From Vibrio litoralis DSM 17657 (GTDB taxonomy: Bacteria; Pseudomonadota; Gammaproteobacteria; Enterobacterales; Vibrionaceae): a stretch of DNA of 64,000 bases. Positions 7,480-16,641 of this stretch are shown piece by piece. The notes beneath the pieces were generated by a model. It was given only the letters and a program-made list of their open reading frames with translations, was not told the DNA's origin and ran no database searches. Positions within the stretch are counted from its first letter, which is position 1, and every line of letters begins with the position of its first letter. Made by a program: the position numbers and the translations under genes. The stretch is from NCBI RefSeq assembly GCF_000426765.1, contig NZ_KE384567.1, positions 124,001 to 188,000 of the forward strand. Reading direction: 5' to 3'.

Positions 7480-9345
7480 CTACGATACTTTTTCATCCTC
7501 AACTGAGTCGGCTTCATCACTCCCTAAGAACCCACCAGTTTGGTGTGCCCAAAGTTGTGCGTAAATACCGCCTTGCGCTAATAGTTCTTGATGAGATCCT
7601 TGTTCAAGAATTTCACCTTGGTCAAGTACGATTAAACGGTCCATTGCCGCAATGGTTGATAAACGGTGTGCAATGGCGATAACAGTTTTACCTTCCATCA
7701 ATTCATATAAGCTTTCTTGAATGGCCGCTTCCACTTCTGAATCAAGTGCTGATGTCGCCTCATCCATAATCAAGATTGGCGCATCTTTTAACAACACACG
7801 AGAAATCGCGATACGTTGACGTTGACCACCGGACAATTTCACCCCACGCTCACCCACTTCTGCATCGTAACCTACATTGCCAAACGTATCAGTTAGGGTT
7901 TCAATAAACTCATGCGCATGGGCTTGCTTAGTCGCCGCAAGAAGCTCTTCTTCTGTCGCATCAGGGCGACCGTATAGAATGTTCTCACGAATCGTGCGAT
8001 GCAATAACGAGGTATCTTGCGTGATCATACCAATCTTACCGCGCAACGAGTCTTGTTGGACTTTAGAAATATCCTGACCATCAATACGGATCGTACCACT
8101 TTCCAAGTCATAAAAACGCAGTAGTAGATTAACCAGTGTTGATTTACCCGCACCAGAACGACCGACTAAGCCAACTTTTTCCCCCGGCTTAATATTCAAG
8201 CTCAAATTAGTGATCACAGCTTTGTTTGATTCACCATAGTGGAAGCTGATCTTATCGAATTCAATTTGGCCTTTATCGACTTTAAGTGCTGGTGCATTTT
8301 CAACATCTTGAGTCACAACTGGTTTAGAAAGCGTATTCATACCATCTACCACGGTACCGATGTTTTCAAAAATGGCGCTGATTTCCCACATGATCCATTT
8401 CGACATGCCTTGAATACGCAATGCCAAGCTGATCGCCACTGCAATTGCACCCACGGTGATCATGCTATTCATCCATAAACCAATCGATAATGCGGCAACT
8501 GAGAAAAGTAGTAGATAGTTAAGCATGTCGATGCTAAATAGGAAAACCGTCGCCAGACGCATTTGCGCATAAACGGTTTTCAAAAATGACTGCATGCCTT
8601 TTTCTGCATATTCCGTTTCGCGATTAGTATGCGAAAATAGTTTCACAGTCGAGATATTAGTATAGCTATCGACAATTCTTCCCGTCATTAAAGAGCGAGC
8701 ATCGGCTTGTTCAGTGGCAATGCGTTTCATTTTCGGAACAAAGTAAACTTGAGTCAGAACATAAGCCACCAGCCAAACAAATACCGGAACCATCAGCCAT
8801 AAATCAGCCTGCGCCATTAATACAAACATAGACAAAAAATAGACCGTGATATAAACCAGCATATCGGCGAACTTCATTACCGTTTCACGGATAGCTAGCG
8901 ACGTTTGCATCACTTTAGTGGCAATTCGCCCAGCAAAATCATCTTGGTAGAAAGTCACACTTTGATTAAGTAGGTAACGGTGCGCTAGCCAACGAATCGA
9001 CATAGGAAAGTTACCAAGTAACGTTTGGTGCATGATCATCGAATGGAAAAAGCCAATCACAGGGATCACCACGATAATCACCAATCCCATTCCCATGATG
9101 CGTGCACCTTCAGCATCCCATAGTGTTTCTGGCGTATGAGTTGAAAGCATATCTACAATCGAGCCCATAAAGCTCATTAAAGAGACTTCAATAATGGCGA
9201 TACACGCACTCAGAATCGACATAAACAGAATAGGCAATAAAAAATCACGGCTGTAATGCATGCAAAAAGCAAACAAGGTACTCGGCGGAGTATTGACCGT
9301 ATCTTTAGGGAAAGGCTTAGTTAAACCTTCAAAAAACTTGAACAT
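7480..9345 (-). CDS. ABC exporter, fused permease and ATPase (MsbA/MdlB-like)
   Basis: A 621-residue type-IV ABC half-transporter that works as a homodimer or heterodimer in the inner membrane. The N-terminal membrane domain has six helices (about residues 35-320). The nucleotide-binding domain has Walker A GRSGAGKST (395-403), signature LSGGQ (504-508), Walker B ILIMDEA (524-530) and the H-loop IAIAHRLST. The substrate is not predictable; relatives move lipids, peptides or drugs. The gene is monocistronic, and its promoter lies in the 264-base spacer shared with the divergent siderophore receptor gene. Confidence 0.92.
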   Translation of the reverse strand: MFKFFEGLTKPFPKDTVNTPPSTLFAFCMHYSRDFLLPILFMSILSACIAIIEVSLMSFMGSIVDMLSTHTPETLWDAEGARIMGMGLVIIVVIPVIGFFHSMIMHQTLLGNFPMSIRWLAHRYLLNQSVTFYQDDFAGRIATKVMQTSLAIRETVMKFADMLVYITVYFLSMFVLMAQADLWLMVPVFVWLVAYVLTQVYFVPKMKRIATEQADARSLMTGRIVDSYTNISTVKLFSHTNRETEYAEKGMQSFLKTVYAQMRLATVFLFSIDMLNYLLLFSVAALSIGLWMNSMITVGAIAVAISLALRIQGMSKWIMWEISAIFENIGTVVDGMNTLSKPVVTQDVENAPALKVDKGQIEFDKISFHYGESNKAVITNLSLNIKPGEKVGLVGRSGAGKSTLVNLLLRFYDLESGTIRIDGQDISKVQQDSLRGKIGMITQDTSLLHRTIRENILYGRPDATEEELLAATKQAHAHEFIETLTDTFGNVGYDAEVGERGVKLSGGQRQRIAISRVLLKDAPILIMDEATSALDSEVEAAIQESLYELMEGKTVIAIAHRLSTIAAMDRLIVLDQGEILEQGSHQELLAQGGIYAQLWAHQTGGFLGSDEADSVEDEKVS

Positions 9346-9571
9346 AAAATGGTTCCATTCAGAAGTGAGGCGTTCAAAAGTTGAATCGAGAGAGACTCAA
9401 TAAAGACATGTGCTACCGACTAATCGCGCAGTAGAAATGTGCCGCTATCATAAAGGTAAAATGGTCAATTTCCCACCCCCCATTGATATCGATCATGATC
9501 TTCTTTCCTTTATTAATAATTTTGCAAATAAACTCTAGTCAGAGCCTTTAAAAATGAATACAATTCTAAAC

Positions 9572-9590
9572 AATAATGATTCGCAATTAA
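9572..9590. promoter_or_regulatory. Weak Fur-box candidate before the first TonB receptor
   Basis: AATAATGATTCGCAATTAA ends 19 bases before the receptor start. The left part AATAATGAT fits the NATAAT hexamer repeats of a Fur box; the right part fits poorly. An iron-regulated promoter is expected for this gene, so I list it, but clearly below the boxes at 22733, 25311 and 31659. Confidence 0.35.
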
Positions 9591-9609
9591 TAAAACAACG
9601 GATTGATTT

Positions 9610-11709
9610 ATGTCTTTCGCTTTGCACCCTGTTTCACAAGCGGTTTCTCACATTATGAAACCTGCGCTTAGTCTTTCTTTAGCCCTTATCGCTCTACCCT
9701 CTTTTGCTGAAGAAGAAGCTTCAACTGAAAATTTAGATACCATCACAGTAACCGCTTCAGCGTTGAAGGTTGAGACACCGCTCGCTGAAACTCCACGCAG
9801 TGTATCTGTGATTGATGACGAACAGTTATCTGTACAGCAGCCGCAAAAATTGGATGAAGCGCTGCGCTATCAACCTGGTGTAATGACCCAACCTTATGGT
9901 TCAGACAATAATACCGATTGGTTCAAAATTCGTGGCTTTGATGCGGCGACTTATCTCGATGGTAACCGCTTGTTCAATACAGGCTACTATACTTGGAACC
10001 TCGAACCTTACGGCTTAGAGCAAGTAGAAGTCCTAAAAGGTCCAGCATCTTTACTTTACGGTGAAGCGCCTCCGGGTGGTGTTGTAAATGCGGTCAGCAA
10101 ACGTCCAGGTTACACTGAAGGTGGTGAGTTTGAATTAACCGGTGGTAGTCGAAATCTACAAAAAATTGGAATTGATACCACCAGCTTTGTTGATGAAGAT
10201 GGCGACGTTCGTTTTCGTTTAGTCGCTTTGATGAGCAAACAAGACGGTACGCTTGACGATACCTATAACAATCGAGTTTACCTAGCTCCTAGCCTCGCGT
10301 GGGACATAAACTCTGATACTTCGATTACTTTTTTAGCCTCATGGCAGCAAGATGATGGTGTACCAACCGCTGGTTTCTTTCCCGCTTATGGTACTTTGAT
10401 TGATACACCACAAGGTAAAATTGATCCTAGTACTAACTATGGCGAACCTGATTACGATAAAAATGAAAGTAATCAATACTCGGTTGGTTATGAGCTAGAG
10501 CATTACATCAACGATACTTGGCAATTCAAGCAAAATACTCGTTACGCTTATACTGACTTACTACTTCGCAGTACTTATGCATTTGGTAGTGAAACCAGTG
10601 CGGATTTAGGGCGTGGGATTGTTTATCGTGATGGCTCAACTCAAATGTTAAGCATGGATAACCAATTCATCGCTAACTGGGGGTTAGGTAATACCGATAA
10701 CACCACCCTACTTGGCGTGGATGTACAGCAATTCAAAAATGACAGCATGGAAGCGGATGACTGGGGCCCGTATGGTGGTACGACACCAAACATCGATGCT
10801 TTCCATCCGCAACATGGCAACATTGTTCCGATTGATGATCGCGCCACTCCGGTGAATATCAAAAAAGAACAGCTAGGCGTTTATGCTCAGCAACAGATCA
10901 AATTCAATGAAAAGTTTATTGCTAAATTAGGTGGCCGTTACGATATCGTTCGCCTACAAAATGAAAATGTCACTAGCGACGAAGATATTCACAATGATCA
11001 CTTCTCGCTCAGCGGTGGAGTTATGTATCTCACTGACTTCGGATTTACGCCTTATGTTAGTTATTCTGAATCATTTGAAGTCATTGCATCGGTGGATGCT
11101 TCAACCGGTAAAGCCTATAAACCATTAGAAGGTAAACAAACCGAAGCTGGCTTCAAATACGAACCATCTTTCTTTAATGGCTACTTTAACTTTGCTTGGT
11201 TTAACCTAAGCCAAGAAAACGGCCTAGTGTATGATCCAACAACGGCTCAACAAACTCAAACCCAAGAATTAACATCACAAGGTGTGGAACTAGAAAGCGT
11301 TGCTCACGTCACCAAAGATTTACTGGCAAGAGCAAACTACACCTATACCGATGCAAAATCGGATGATGGTTTAGGTAATGAACAGCGTACTGCTCTAATT
11401 CCTCGCCATATGGCATCAGGTTGGTTGGAATATGATTTTTCTAGCTTAGGTCTGGATAGCTTTGTGGTAGGTGCAGGTGTTCGTTATATGGGAACTTCGG
11501 TTGGCTCAACTTCAGATGGAGCAGGTACATTACACGTTCCAGCAGTTACCTTATACGACGCCATGGCTCGCTACGACATTACTCCTAAATGGCGTGCACA
11601 AGTTAACGTCAATAACTTAACGAATAAAGAGTACGTTTCTAGCTGTGATTACTACTGTTACTACGGTGAAGAGTTGACCGCAACCGCAACCATTAACTAC
11701 ATGTGGTAA
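9610..11709 (+). CDS. TonB-dependent siderophore receptor
   Basis: A 699-residue outer-membrane receptor for ferric siderophores. A signal peptide ends near LPSFAEEE (an internal Met at residue 16 is an alternative start). The plug domain follows: the TonB box region DTITVTAS, then SVSVIDDEQL, the IRGFDAATYLDGNR stretch and VEVLKGPASLLYGEAPPGG, all typical of TIGR01783 receptors. The C-terminal barrel ends in an aromatic residue (INYMW). A cysteine pair close to the end (SSCDYYCYYGEE) is characteristic of FhuE/FcuA-like hydroxamate receptors. It is followed by a terminator and then FhuC, FhuD and FhuB homologues on the same strand, forming one uptake locus. Confidence 0.94.
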   Translation: MSFALHPVSQAVSHIMKPALSLSLALIALPSFAEEEASTENLDTITVTASALKVETPLAETPRSVSVIDDEQLSVQQPQKLDEALRYQPGVMTQPYGSDNNTDWFKIRGFDAATYLDGNRLFNTGYYTWNLEPYGLEQVEVLKGPASLLYGEAPPGGVVNAVSKRPGYTEGGEFELTGGSRNLQKIGIDTTSFVDEDGDVRFRLVALMSKQDGTLDDTYNNRVYLAPSLAWDINSDTSITFLASWQQDDGVPTAGFFPAYGTLIDTPQGKIDPSTNYGEPDYDKNESNQYSVGYELEHYINDTWQFKQNTRYAYTDLLLRSTYAFGSETSADLGRGIVYRDGSTQMLSMDNQFIANWGLGNTDNTTLLGVDVQQFKNDSMEADDWGPYGGTTPNIDAFHPQHGNIVPIDDRATPVNIKKEQLGVYAQQQIKFNEKFIAKLGGRYDIVRLQNENVTSDEDIHNDHFSLSGGVMYLTDFGFTPYVSYSESFEVIASVDASTGKAYKPLEGKQTEAGFKYEPSFFNGYFNFAWFNLSQENGLVYDPTTAQQTQTQELTSQGVELESVAHVTKDLLARANYTYTDAKSDDGLGNEQRTALIPRHMASGWLEYDFSSLGLDSFVVGAGVRYMGTSVGSTSDGAGTLHVPAVTLYDAMARYDITPKWRAQVNVNNLTNKEYVSSCDYYCYYGEELTATATINYMW

Positions 11710-11727
11710 ATAAACACCTTAAACTCA

Positions 11728-11763
11728 CTAGGGCTATTGAGTACAATGGCCCTAGTTTTGTTT
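11728..11763 (+). terminator. Intrinsic terminator after the TonB receptor
   Basis: CTAGGGC (11728-11734) pairs perfectly with GCCCTAG (11749-11755), followed by TTTTGTTTT. It would attenuate transcription between the receptor and the FhuC homologue and permit high receptor expression relative to the inner-membrane transporter. Confidence 0.8.
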
Positions 11764-11796
11764 TCTAGTACCTAATAAATAACCCCAGAGAAAAAT

Positions 11797-12567
11797 ATGT
11801 TCAAACTCAACCAAGTTCGTGTTCACCGAGATAATCGCGATATTTTATCGATTGATGAACTTTCCATTCCAAGTGATGGATTGACGGTTGTGCTTGGTCA
11901 TAATGGTAGCGGTAAATCGACACTGGTTAACCTGCTTTCAGGACAATCGGAAGCCGACTCTGGGCAAGTGACACTCAACCAGACTGAAATTTCAGATTTC
12001 TCCCAAAAACAACTAGCTAAAGAAATTGCCTTTTTACCGCAAAAGTTGCCAGACGTTGCAGGGCTTACCGTGCAAGAATTAGTGCGTTTAGGCCGCTTCC
12101 CTTGGCGTGGTGTGTTTGGTCGTTGGCAAAATGATGATGAGAAAATCATTGTCGAAGCGATGCAAAAAACCGGCGTTGAACAATATGCTGATAACCTTGC
12201 CGATAAACTTTCTGGCGGTGAACGTCAACGCGCTTGGGTTGCCATGTTATTGGCGCAGCAATCTCCAGTGCTGATTCTCGATGAACCGACCTCTGCCCTC
12301 GATATCCATCATCAATACCATTTAATGGATTTGCTGCAAGAACTGAACCAGCAAACTGGCTGTGGCATTTTAGTCATCTTGCACGATCTGAACTTGGCGC
12401 TGCGTTATGCCACTCATATCGTGGCGCTAAAGCAAGGCAAGATAGCGTTTAGCGGCGCAAAAGAATTACTACTCGACGGTCAACGATTAACGGATTTATA
12501 CGAAACCGATATCCAACTTTTAGATCACCCACAGCAAGATGATCAAAAAATAGCCGTCGTGATTTGA
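11797..12567 (+). CDS. fhuC: Ferric siderophore ABC transporter ATPase (FhuC-like)
   Basis: A 256-residue ATPase of the iron-siderophore importer family. It has Walker A GHNGSGKST (34-42), the signature LSGGERQRAW, Walker B LILDEPTSALD, and the H-loop histidine in LHDLNLALRYA. The sequence around VQELVRLGRFPWRG is typical of FhuC and FepC proteins that pair with large BtuC-type permeases. It powers transport of ferric hydroxamates across the inner membrane together with the fused FhuB homologue (13694-15670) and the binding protein (12638-13552). The 70-base gap to the binding-protein gene contains a short repeat. Confidence 0.92.
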   Translation: MFKLNQVRVHRDNRDILSIDELSIPSDGLTVVLGHNGSGKSTLVNLLSGQSEADSGQVTLNQTEISDFSQKQLAKEIAFLPQKLPDVAGLTVQELVRLGRFPWRGVFGRWQNDDEKIIVEAMQKTGVEQYADNLADKLSGGERQRAWVAMLLAQQSPVLILDEPTSALDIHHQYHLMDLLQELNQQTGCGILVILHDLNLALRYATHIVALKQGKIAFSGAKELLLDGQRLTDLYETDIQLLDHPQQDDQKIAVVI

Positions 12568-12598
12568 AAGCCTGAAGATTTATCGATTATCGCTTTTC

Positions 12599-12630
12599 CC
12601 AGGAACTAGGGACCAGAAACTAGGAACCAT
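12599..12630. repeat. CTAGGAAC-type short repeat before the FhuD gene
   Basis: Two tandem AGGAACTAGG / AAACTAGGAACC motifs end about 10 bases before the start codon of the binding-protein gene. A closely related block lies just before the FhuB gene (13659-13690). The shared core is AAACTAGGAACC with GGGAC upstream. Confidence 0.6.
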
Positions 12631-12637
12631 TTTCAAT

Positions 12638-13552
12638 ATGAAAACATTCTTCAAACTATTCTCTTTAACCATAGCGTTATTTAGCCTACCAAGTTTCGCG
12701 TCGATTACCGTCACCGATAGCCTTGGCCAACATCAATTAGATAGTCACCCGAAACGTATTGTGGCGTTAAATTGGGATCTTGCTGAACAATTACTCGAAC
12801 TTGATGTTACTCCCGTTGGCGTGCCAAATATCAAAGACTACACCACTTGGGTTGTCAAACCGGCGATTCCGGAAGGTGTAGAAGACTTAGGTACTCGTGC
12901 TGAGCCTAATATGCAAAAGCTAGCGGAATTGAAACCTGACCTTATTTTGGCAGCCTCACCACAAAAAGATCTGATCCCTCGCCTGCAGACTATTGCACCG
13001 GTGCTGTATTACCAAACCTACAATGCCGATCAAAACAGCGCAAAAGCCGCCATTGAGAACTTCCGCAACATTGCAGCCGTTGTCGGTAAAACTGATTTAG
13101 CGGAACAAAAGCTCAATGCAATGAACCAACGCTTTGCCGATTTAAAATCACAACTAGAAACCGCGTTTAATGGTGAAATGCCAAGTGTCGCTGCAATGCG
13201 TTTTGCTAACCAAACTTCTATCTATTTATACGCGAGCAATTCAACCACTGACTACGTGATCCACCAACTCGGTTTAACGACGGCGCTCCCGCAACCCGCT
13301 AAAGAGTGGGGAATCGTACAAAAACGTATCACCGACTTACAGCACATCAAAGATGGATATGTGATTTATTTTGGTCCATTTTCCGACGCACAAAAAGCGA
13401 AATTGAATAAATCCATGCTCTGGAAAGCGATGCCATTTGTTCGCAATGGTCATGTTAATGAAGCAGAATCGGTATGGAATTATGGCGGTGCAATGTCGAT
13501 GCAGTATATTGCAGAATCGATAACGGAAAGCTTACTAGAGATAAAGCCATAA
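12638..13552 (+). CDS. fhuD: Periplasmic siderophore-binding protein (FhuD-like)
   Basis: A 304-residue class III periplasmic binding protein. The signal peptide (residues 1-21) ends at SFASITVTDSLGQ. The two-lobe fold is visible from the opening strand HPKRIVALNWDLAEQLLELDVTPVGV, the LGTRAEPNMQKLAELKPDLILA segment and the C-terminal region with VWNYGGAMSMQYIAESI. The Trp in VWNYGG matches FhuD-type proteins that bind iron-hydroxamates such as ferrichrome or ferrioxamine. It delivers the substrate to the FhuB/FhuC complex encoded next to it. Confidence 0.9.
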   Translation: MKTFFKLFSLTIALFSLPSFASITVTDSLGQHQLDSHPKRIVALNWDLAEQLLELDVTPVGVPNIKDYTTWVVKPAIPEGVEDLGTRAEPNMQKLAELKPDLILAASPQKDLIPRLQTIAPVLYYQTYNADQNSAKAAIENFRNIAAVVGKTDLAEQKLNAMNQRFADLKSQLETAFNGEMPSVAAMRFANQTSIYLYASNSTTDYVIHQLGLTTALPQPAKEWGIVQKRITDLQHIKDGYVIYFGPFSDAQKAKLNKSMLWKAMPFVRNGHVNEAESVWNYGGAMSMQYIAESITESLLEIKP

Positions 13553-13556
13553 ATAA

Positions 13557-13690
13557 AAGTTCCTAGGAAAAGCTTGGCGGCTAAAGTAATCGCTTTAATG
13601 CCAATCAAATCAACAACACCAAAATGCTATAAAGATCCACTAATCTACTAGGCTCCAACCTAGGGACTAGGAACTCGAAACTAGGAACCC
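13557..13690. repeat. CTAGGAAC repeats filling the fhuD-fhuB spacer
   Basis: GTTCCTAGG (13559-13567) at the left and the tandem block CCTAGGGACTAGGAACTCG followed by AAACTAGGAACCC (13659-13690) at the right are inverted relatives, so the 141-base spacer can fold back on itself as RNA. The right block ends four bases before the start codon of the FhuB gene and resembles the block at 12599-12630. No recognisable ribosome site other than the GGAAC of the repeat is present. Confidence 0.6.
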
Positions 13691-13693
13691 AAC

Positions 13694-15670
13694 ATGTCTT
13701 CCCTTCGCCTCCCTATCATCATTGCTACTTTCGCCTCATTATTTCTAATCGCGGTAGCTAGCCTACAGATCGCTAATCCATTATCCATCTCTCAACAATG
13801 GCATTTATTGCTGGGTGCGGAAGCGCAAGAGTTTGCCGATTTCAATTTTGTTTACGCGCAACTGCCTCGTGCGGTGATGGCGATTATCGTCGGCGCGATG
13901 CTTGGCTTAGTCGGTAGCTTGATGCAGCAGTTAACTCAAAACTCGCTGACTTCTCCGCTTACGCTTGGTACTTCTTCTGGCGCTTGGCTTGCTCTCATCG
14001 TTGTCAACGTCTGGTTTCCTAACCTTGCTAGCGATTACATGGCGCTTTCGGCAATGGTCGGGGCAATGTTTGCGATGGGGCTTGTGATCACCATTGCCGG
14101 ACCGAAAAACATCACTGGTCTACCGCTTATTTTATCCGGCATGGTCGTCAACATCTTGTTTGGCGCAATTGCCACAGCGATTATTTTGCTTAACGATCAA
14201 TACGCTAAAAACGTATTTATCTGGGGTGCTGGCGATCTTGCTCAGAATGGCTGGGAAATGGTGCAATGGCTACTGCCTAGACTCTCGGTTGCTCTAATAT
14301 TACTGGTTATCGCACCACGTATTTTAAACTTAATGCGCTTAGGGCATCAGGGCGCAGCCGCTCGTGGGCTCAATGTTATTCCTTATTTTATTGTTCTGAT
14401 CGCACTTGGCCTATGGGTAGTCTCTGCTTCGATCACCGCAGTTGGTGTAATTAGCTTTATTGGTTTACTGTCACCCAATATTGCCCGTGCCATAGGCGCG
14501 AGAACACCGAAAGCTGAGCTGTATACCAGTATGATCATTGGTAGTATCGCGCTTTTAGCCACTGATATACTGGCTCTGTTAATTAGCCAATTCACTCAAG
14601 AAATGATACCAAGCGGTACTACAGCAGCAGCTATCGGAGCCCCCGCTTTAGTTTGGTTTAGCCGCCGAGCATTAAAAGCACAAGACCAAATCTCCATCAA
14701 GCTCCCACCGAGTAAAGCCTATCTGTCTAATCTAGCGATACCGACATTAATCACGATGACATGCTTTATGCTGTTTATTAGTGCCACTTTATCCATGACA
14801 GATACTGGTTTTCACTGGGCGATTCCCGATAGTTTTACATGGGATCTGCGCTGGCCTCGCTTTGTGACTGCGCTTGCCGCAGGTGTTGCATTAGCGGCCG
14901 CCGGTACTGTATTGCAACGTCTTATTTACAACCCACTGGCGAGCCCAGACATTCTTGGTATCTCCGCTGGCGCAACCTTCGCATTAGTAGGTACTACTGT
15001 CTTTTTAGGCACCAATATTTTTGCATCAGGTTCATTGATTGCCTTTGCCGGCAGTATGATCGTTCTTGCCGTTCTACTGCTGTTAGGGCGTAAAAATCAA
15101 TTTGCGCCATCGAGTATGATCTTAATTGGTATCGCCATCAGTGCATTAATCGAATCTTTAGTTCAGTTTGCACTAGCAAAAGGTACTCAGGATAGCTACA
15201 CCATTATCGGTTGGTTAGCCGGTTCGACATATCGAGTCACCGCTCATGGGGCGATTGTTTTAGCACTTAGCGTTACGGTTATTTTTGCAGCGTTAATCAG
15301 TGTGTCTCGTTGGCTAACGCTTATTTCAGCAGGCCGTCAATTTGCTGCCGCTCGCGGGTTAAATGTACAAGCCACTAGCGTCATTCTACTTTGCTGCGTA
15401 GCCCTACTCTGCGCATTGGTTACTACCACCATGGGCCCTGTGGCATTCGTAGGTTTATTAGCTCCACATATGGCTGTGATGCTTGGTGCAAAACAAGCTC
15501 GTAGTCAACTATTGGTTGCAGGGCTTACCGGTGGCTTACTTATGCTAATTGCCGATTGGATTGGGCAGAGCATTTTATTCCCAATGCAAGTGGCAGCTGG
15601 CACCGTTGTTTCGATTGTTGGCGGGAGCTACTTTTTGCTCTTATTAATCAGAGGGCAAAAAGGACATTAA
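13694..15670 (+). CDS. fhuB: Fused ferric hydroxamate permease (FhuB-like)
   Basis: A 658-residue inner-membrane permease made of two fused BtuC/FecCD-type domains, each with about ten helices. The halves are shown by the repeated family motifs: LPRAVMAIIVGAMLGLVGSL with GVISFIGLLSPNIAR in the first half, and RFVTALAAGVALAAAGTVLQ with GPVAFVGLLAPHMA in the second. The helical Gly-rich loop that contacts the ATPase appears twice (RQFAAARGLNV and a similar HQGAAARGLNV). Single-chain double permeases are the mark of FhuB-type hydroxamate systems, as opposed to FepDG or FecCD pairs. It ends the locus; no siderophore synthesis gene is present. Confidence 0.93.
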   Translation: MSSLRLPIIIATFASLFLIAVASLQIANPLSISQQWHLLLGAEAQEFADFNFVYAQLPRAVMAIIVGAMLGLVGSLMQQLTQNSLTSPLTLGTSSGAWLALIVVNVWFPNLASDYMALSAMVGAMFAMGLVITIAGPKNITGLPLILSGMVVNILFGAIATAIILLNDQYAKNVFIWGAGDLAQNGWEMVQWLLPRLSVALILLVIAPRILNLMRLGHQGAAARGLNVIPYFIVLIALGLWVVSASITAVGVISFIGLLSPNIARAIGARTPKAELYTSMIIGSIALLATDILALLISQFTQEMIPSGTTAAAIGAPALVWFSRRALKAQDQISIKLPPSKAYLSNLAIPTLITMTCFMLFISATLSMTDTGFHWAIPDSFTWDLRWPRFVTALAAGVALAAAGTVLQRLIYNPLASPDILGISAGATFALVGTTVFLGTNIFASGSLIAFAGSMIVLAVLLLLGRKNQFAPSSMILIGIAISALIESLVQFALAKGTQDSYTIIGWLAGSTYRVTAHGAIVLALSVTVIFAALISVSRWLTLISAGRQFAAARGLNVQATSVILLCCVALLCALVTTTMGPVAFVGLLAPHMAVMLGAKQARSQLLVAGLTGGLLMLIADWIGQSILFPMQVAAGTVVSIVGGSYFLLLLIRGQKGH

Positions 15671-15993
15671 TATTTAATCTTTCCGTGATGTTTTTTAAAA
15701 AAGCAATCAGGATAAGGTAAGAATCGCAACCTAAATATCACTCTTTTCATGAAAAATAACATACATTTAACAGGGTTTAATTGGTAAATGCTTGTTTTTC
15801 ATTTATTATTACCCATACTGTAAGTGGACGTTGAAGCCATACATAAATTAAATACAAGCAGTTGTAATAAAATGTAATCTTCAACTATATTTAGAATCAC
15901 TAATTAAGTTCTCATTGATGGCTCTAAAGGAATCTGCTTAGCTGAAGGGCTACAAAACGACAACGTTTTATAGTTAAAATCGGAGTAACAATA
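15671..15993. other. Intergenic region before the OmpA-like lipoprotein
   Basis: 323 AT-rich bases without a convincing reading frame. A 7-bp inverted pair GTTGAAG (15830) and CTTCAAC (15879) is the only structure noted. The length fits a long promoter and 5' leader for the abundant lipoprotein gene that follows; no defined operator was recognised. Confidence 0.4.
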
Positions 15994-16533
15994 ATGGAAA
16001 AAAATATGAAAAAGAATGTTTTAGGAATGGCTTGTGCTCTAGGTCTAATGGCAACTCTTGCGGGTTGTAGTTCAAGTGAAGAAGTAGCAGAAGCTCCAGC
16101 AACAACTCAAACTGAAGCGCCTGCACCAGTAATGGCTCCTGTTAGCCTAAGTGCTGATCTATTATTTGATTTTGATTCGGCTACTCTAAAAACAACTGAC
16201 TCAATTGACGAAGCTGTAAGCAAAGCAACAGCAGCTAACCTAAAATCAATCACTATCGTTGGTCACACTGACAGCGTTGGTACTGATGAATACAACCAAA
16301 AGCTATCTGAAGAACGTGCTCAAGCAGTTGCAGATTACCTAACGGGTAAAGGCTTCGATGCTAGCTTAATTACTGTTAGCGCTGAAGGTGAAGCATCTCC
16401 AGTTGCTGATAACTCAACAGCTGAAGGCCGTGCTCAAAACCGCCGTGCTGACGTTAGCGTAACAGTTGAAATCGAACAACCTGCTGAAGCTGCTCCAGAA
16501 GCTACTGAAACTGAAGAGCCAGCTGCAGAATAA
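15994..16533 (+). CDS. OmpA family lipoprotein
   Basis: A 179-residue outer-membrane lipoprotein. The signal peptide ends in the lipobox LAGC with Cys25 as the lipidation site. A Pro/Ala-rich linker leads to an OmpA-like peptidoglycan-binding domain (about 50-165) with LLFDFDSATL, TIVGHTDSVGTDEYNQKLS and AEGRAQNRRADV, which holds the conserved Asp and Arg that bind diaminopimelate. The C-terminus is a low-complexity acidic tail rich in Glu, Ala and Thr. GGAG lies eight bases before the chosen ATG. The gene is monocistronic with its own terminator, and its simple codon choice suggests high expression. Confidence 0.92.
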   Translation: MEKNMKKNVLGMACALGLMATLAGCSSSEEVAEAPATTQTEAPAPVMAPVSLSADLLFDFDSATLKTTDSIDEAVSKATAANLKSITIVGHTDSVGTDEYNQKLSEERAQAVADYLTGKGFDASLITVSAEGEASPVADNSTAEGRAQNRRADVSVTVEIEQPAEAAPEATETEEPAAE

Positions 16534-16589
16534 TAGTTTTACTACCTACTACTCACCTTATTTGGTGAAGTTAGCTAAGTAAGTACTTT

Positions 16590-16628
16590 AAGAGAGTGAA
16601 GTCGATTACGGCGTCACTCTTTTTTATT
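16590..16628 (+). terminator. Intrinsic terminator after the OmpA-like gene
   Basis: AGAGTGA (16593-16599) pairs with TCACTCT (16614-16620), followed by a run of Ts. It lies between two convergent genes and has an A-rich left arm, so it may also stop transcription of the DUF938 gene from the other side. Confidence 0.8.
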
Positions 16629-16641
16629 TAACCAATTCTTT

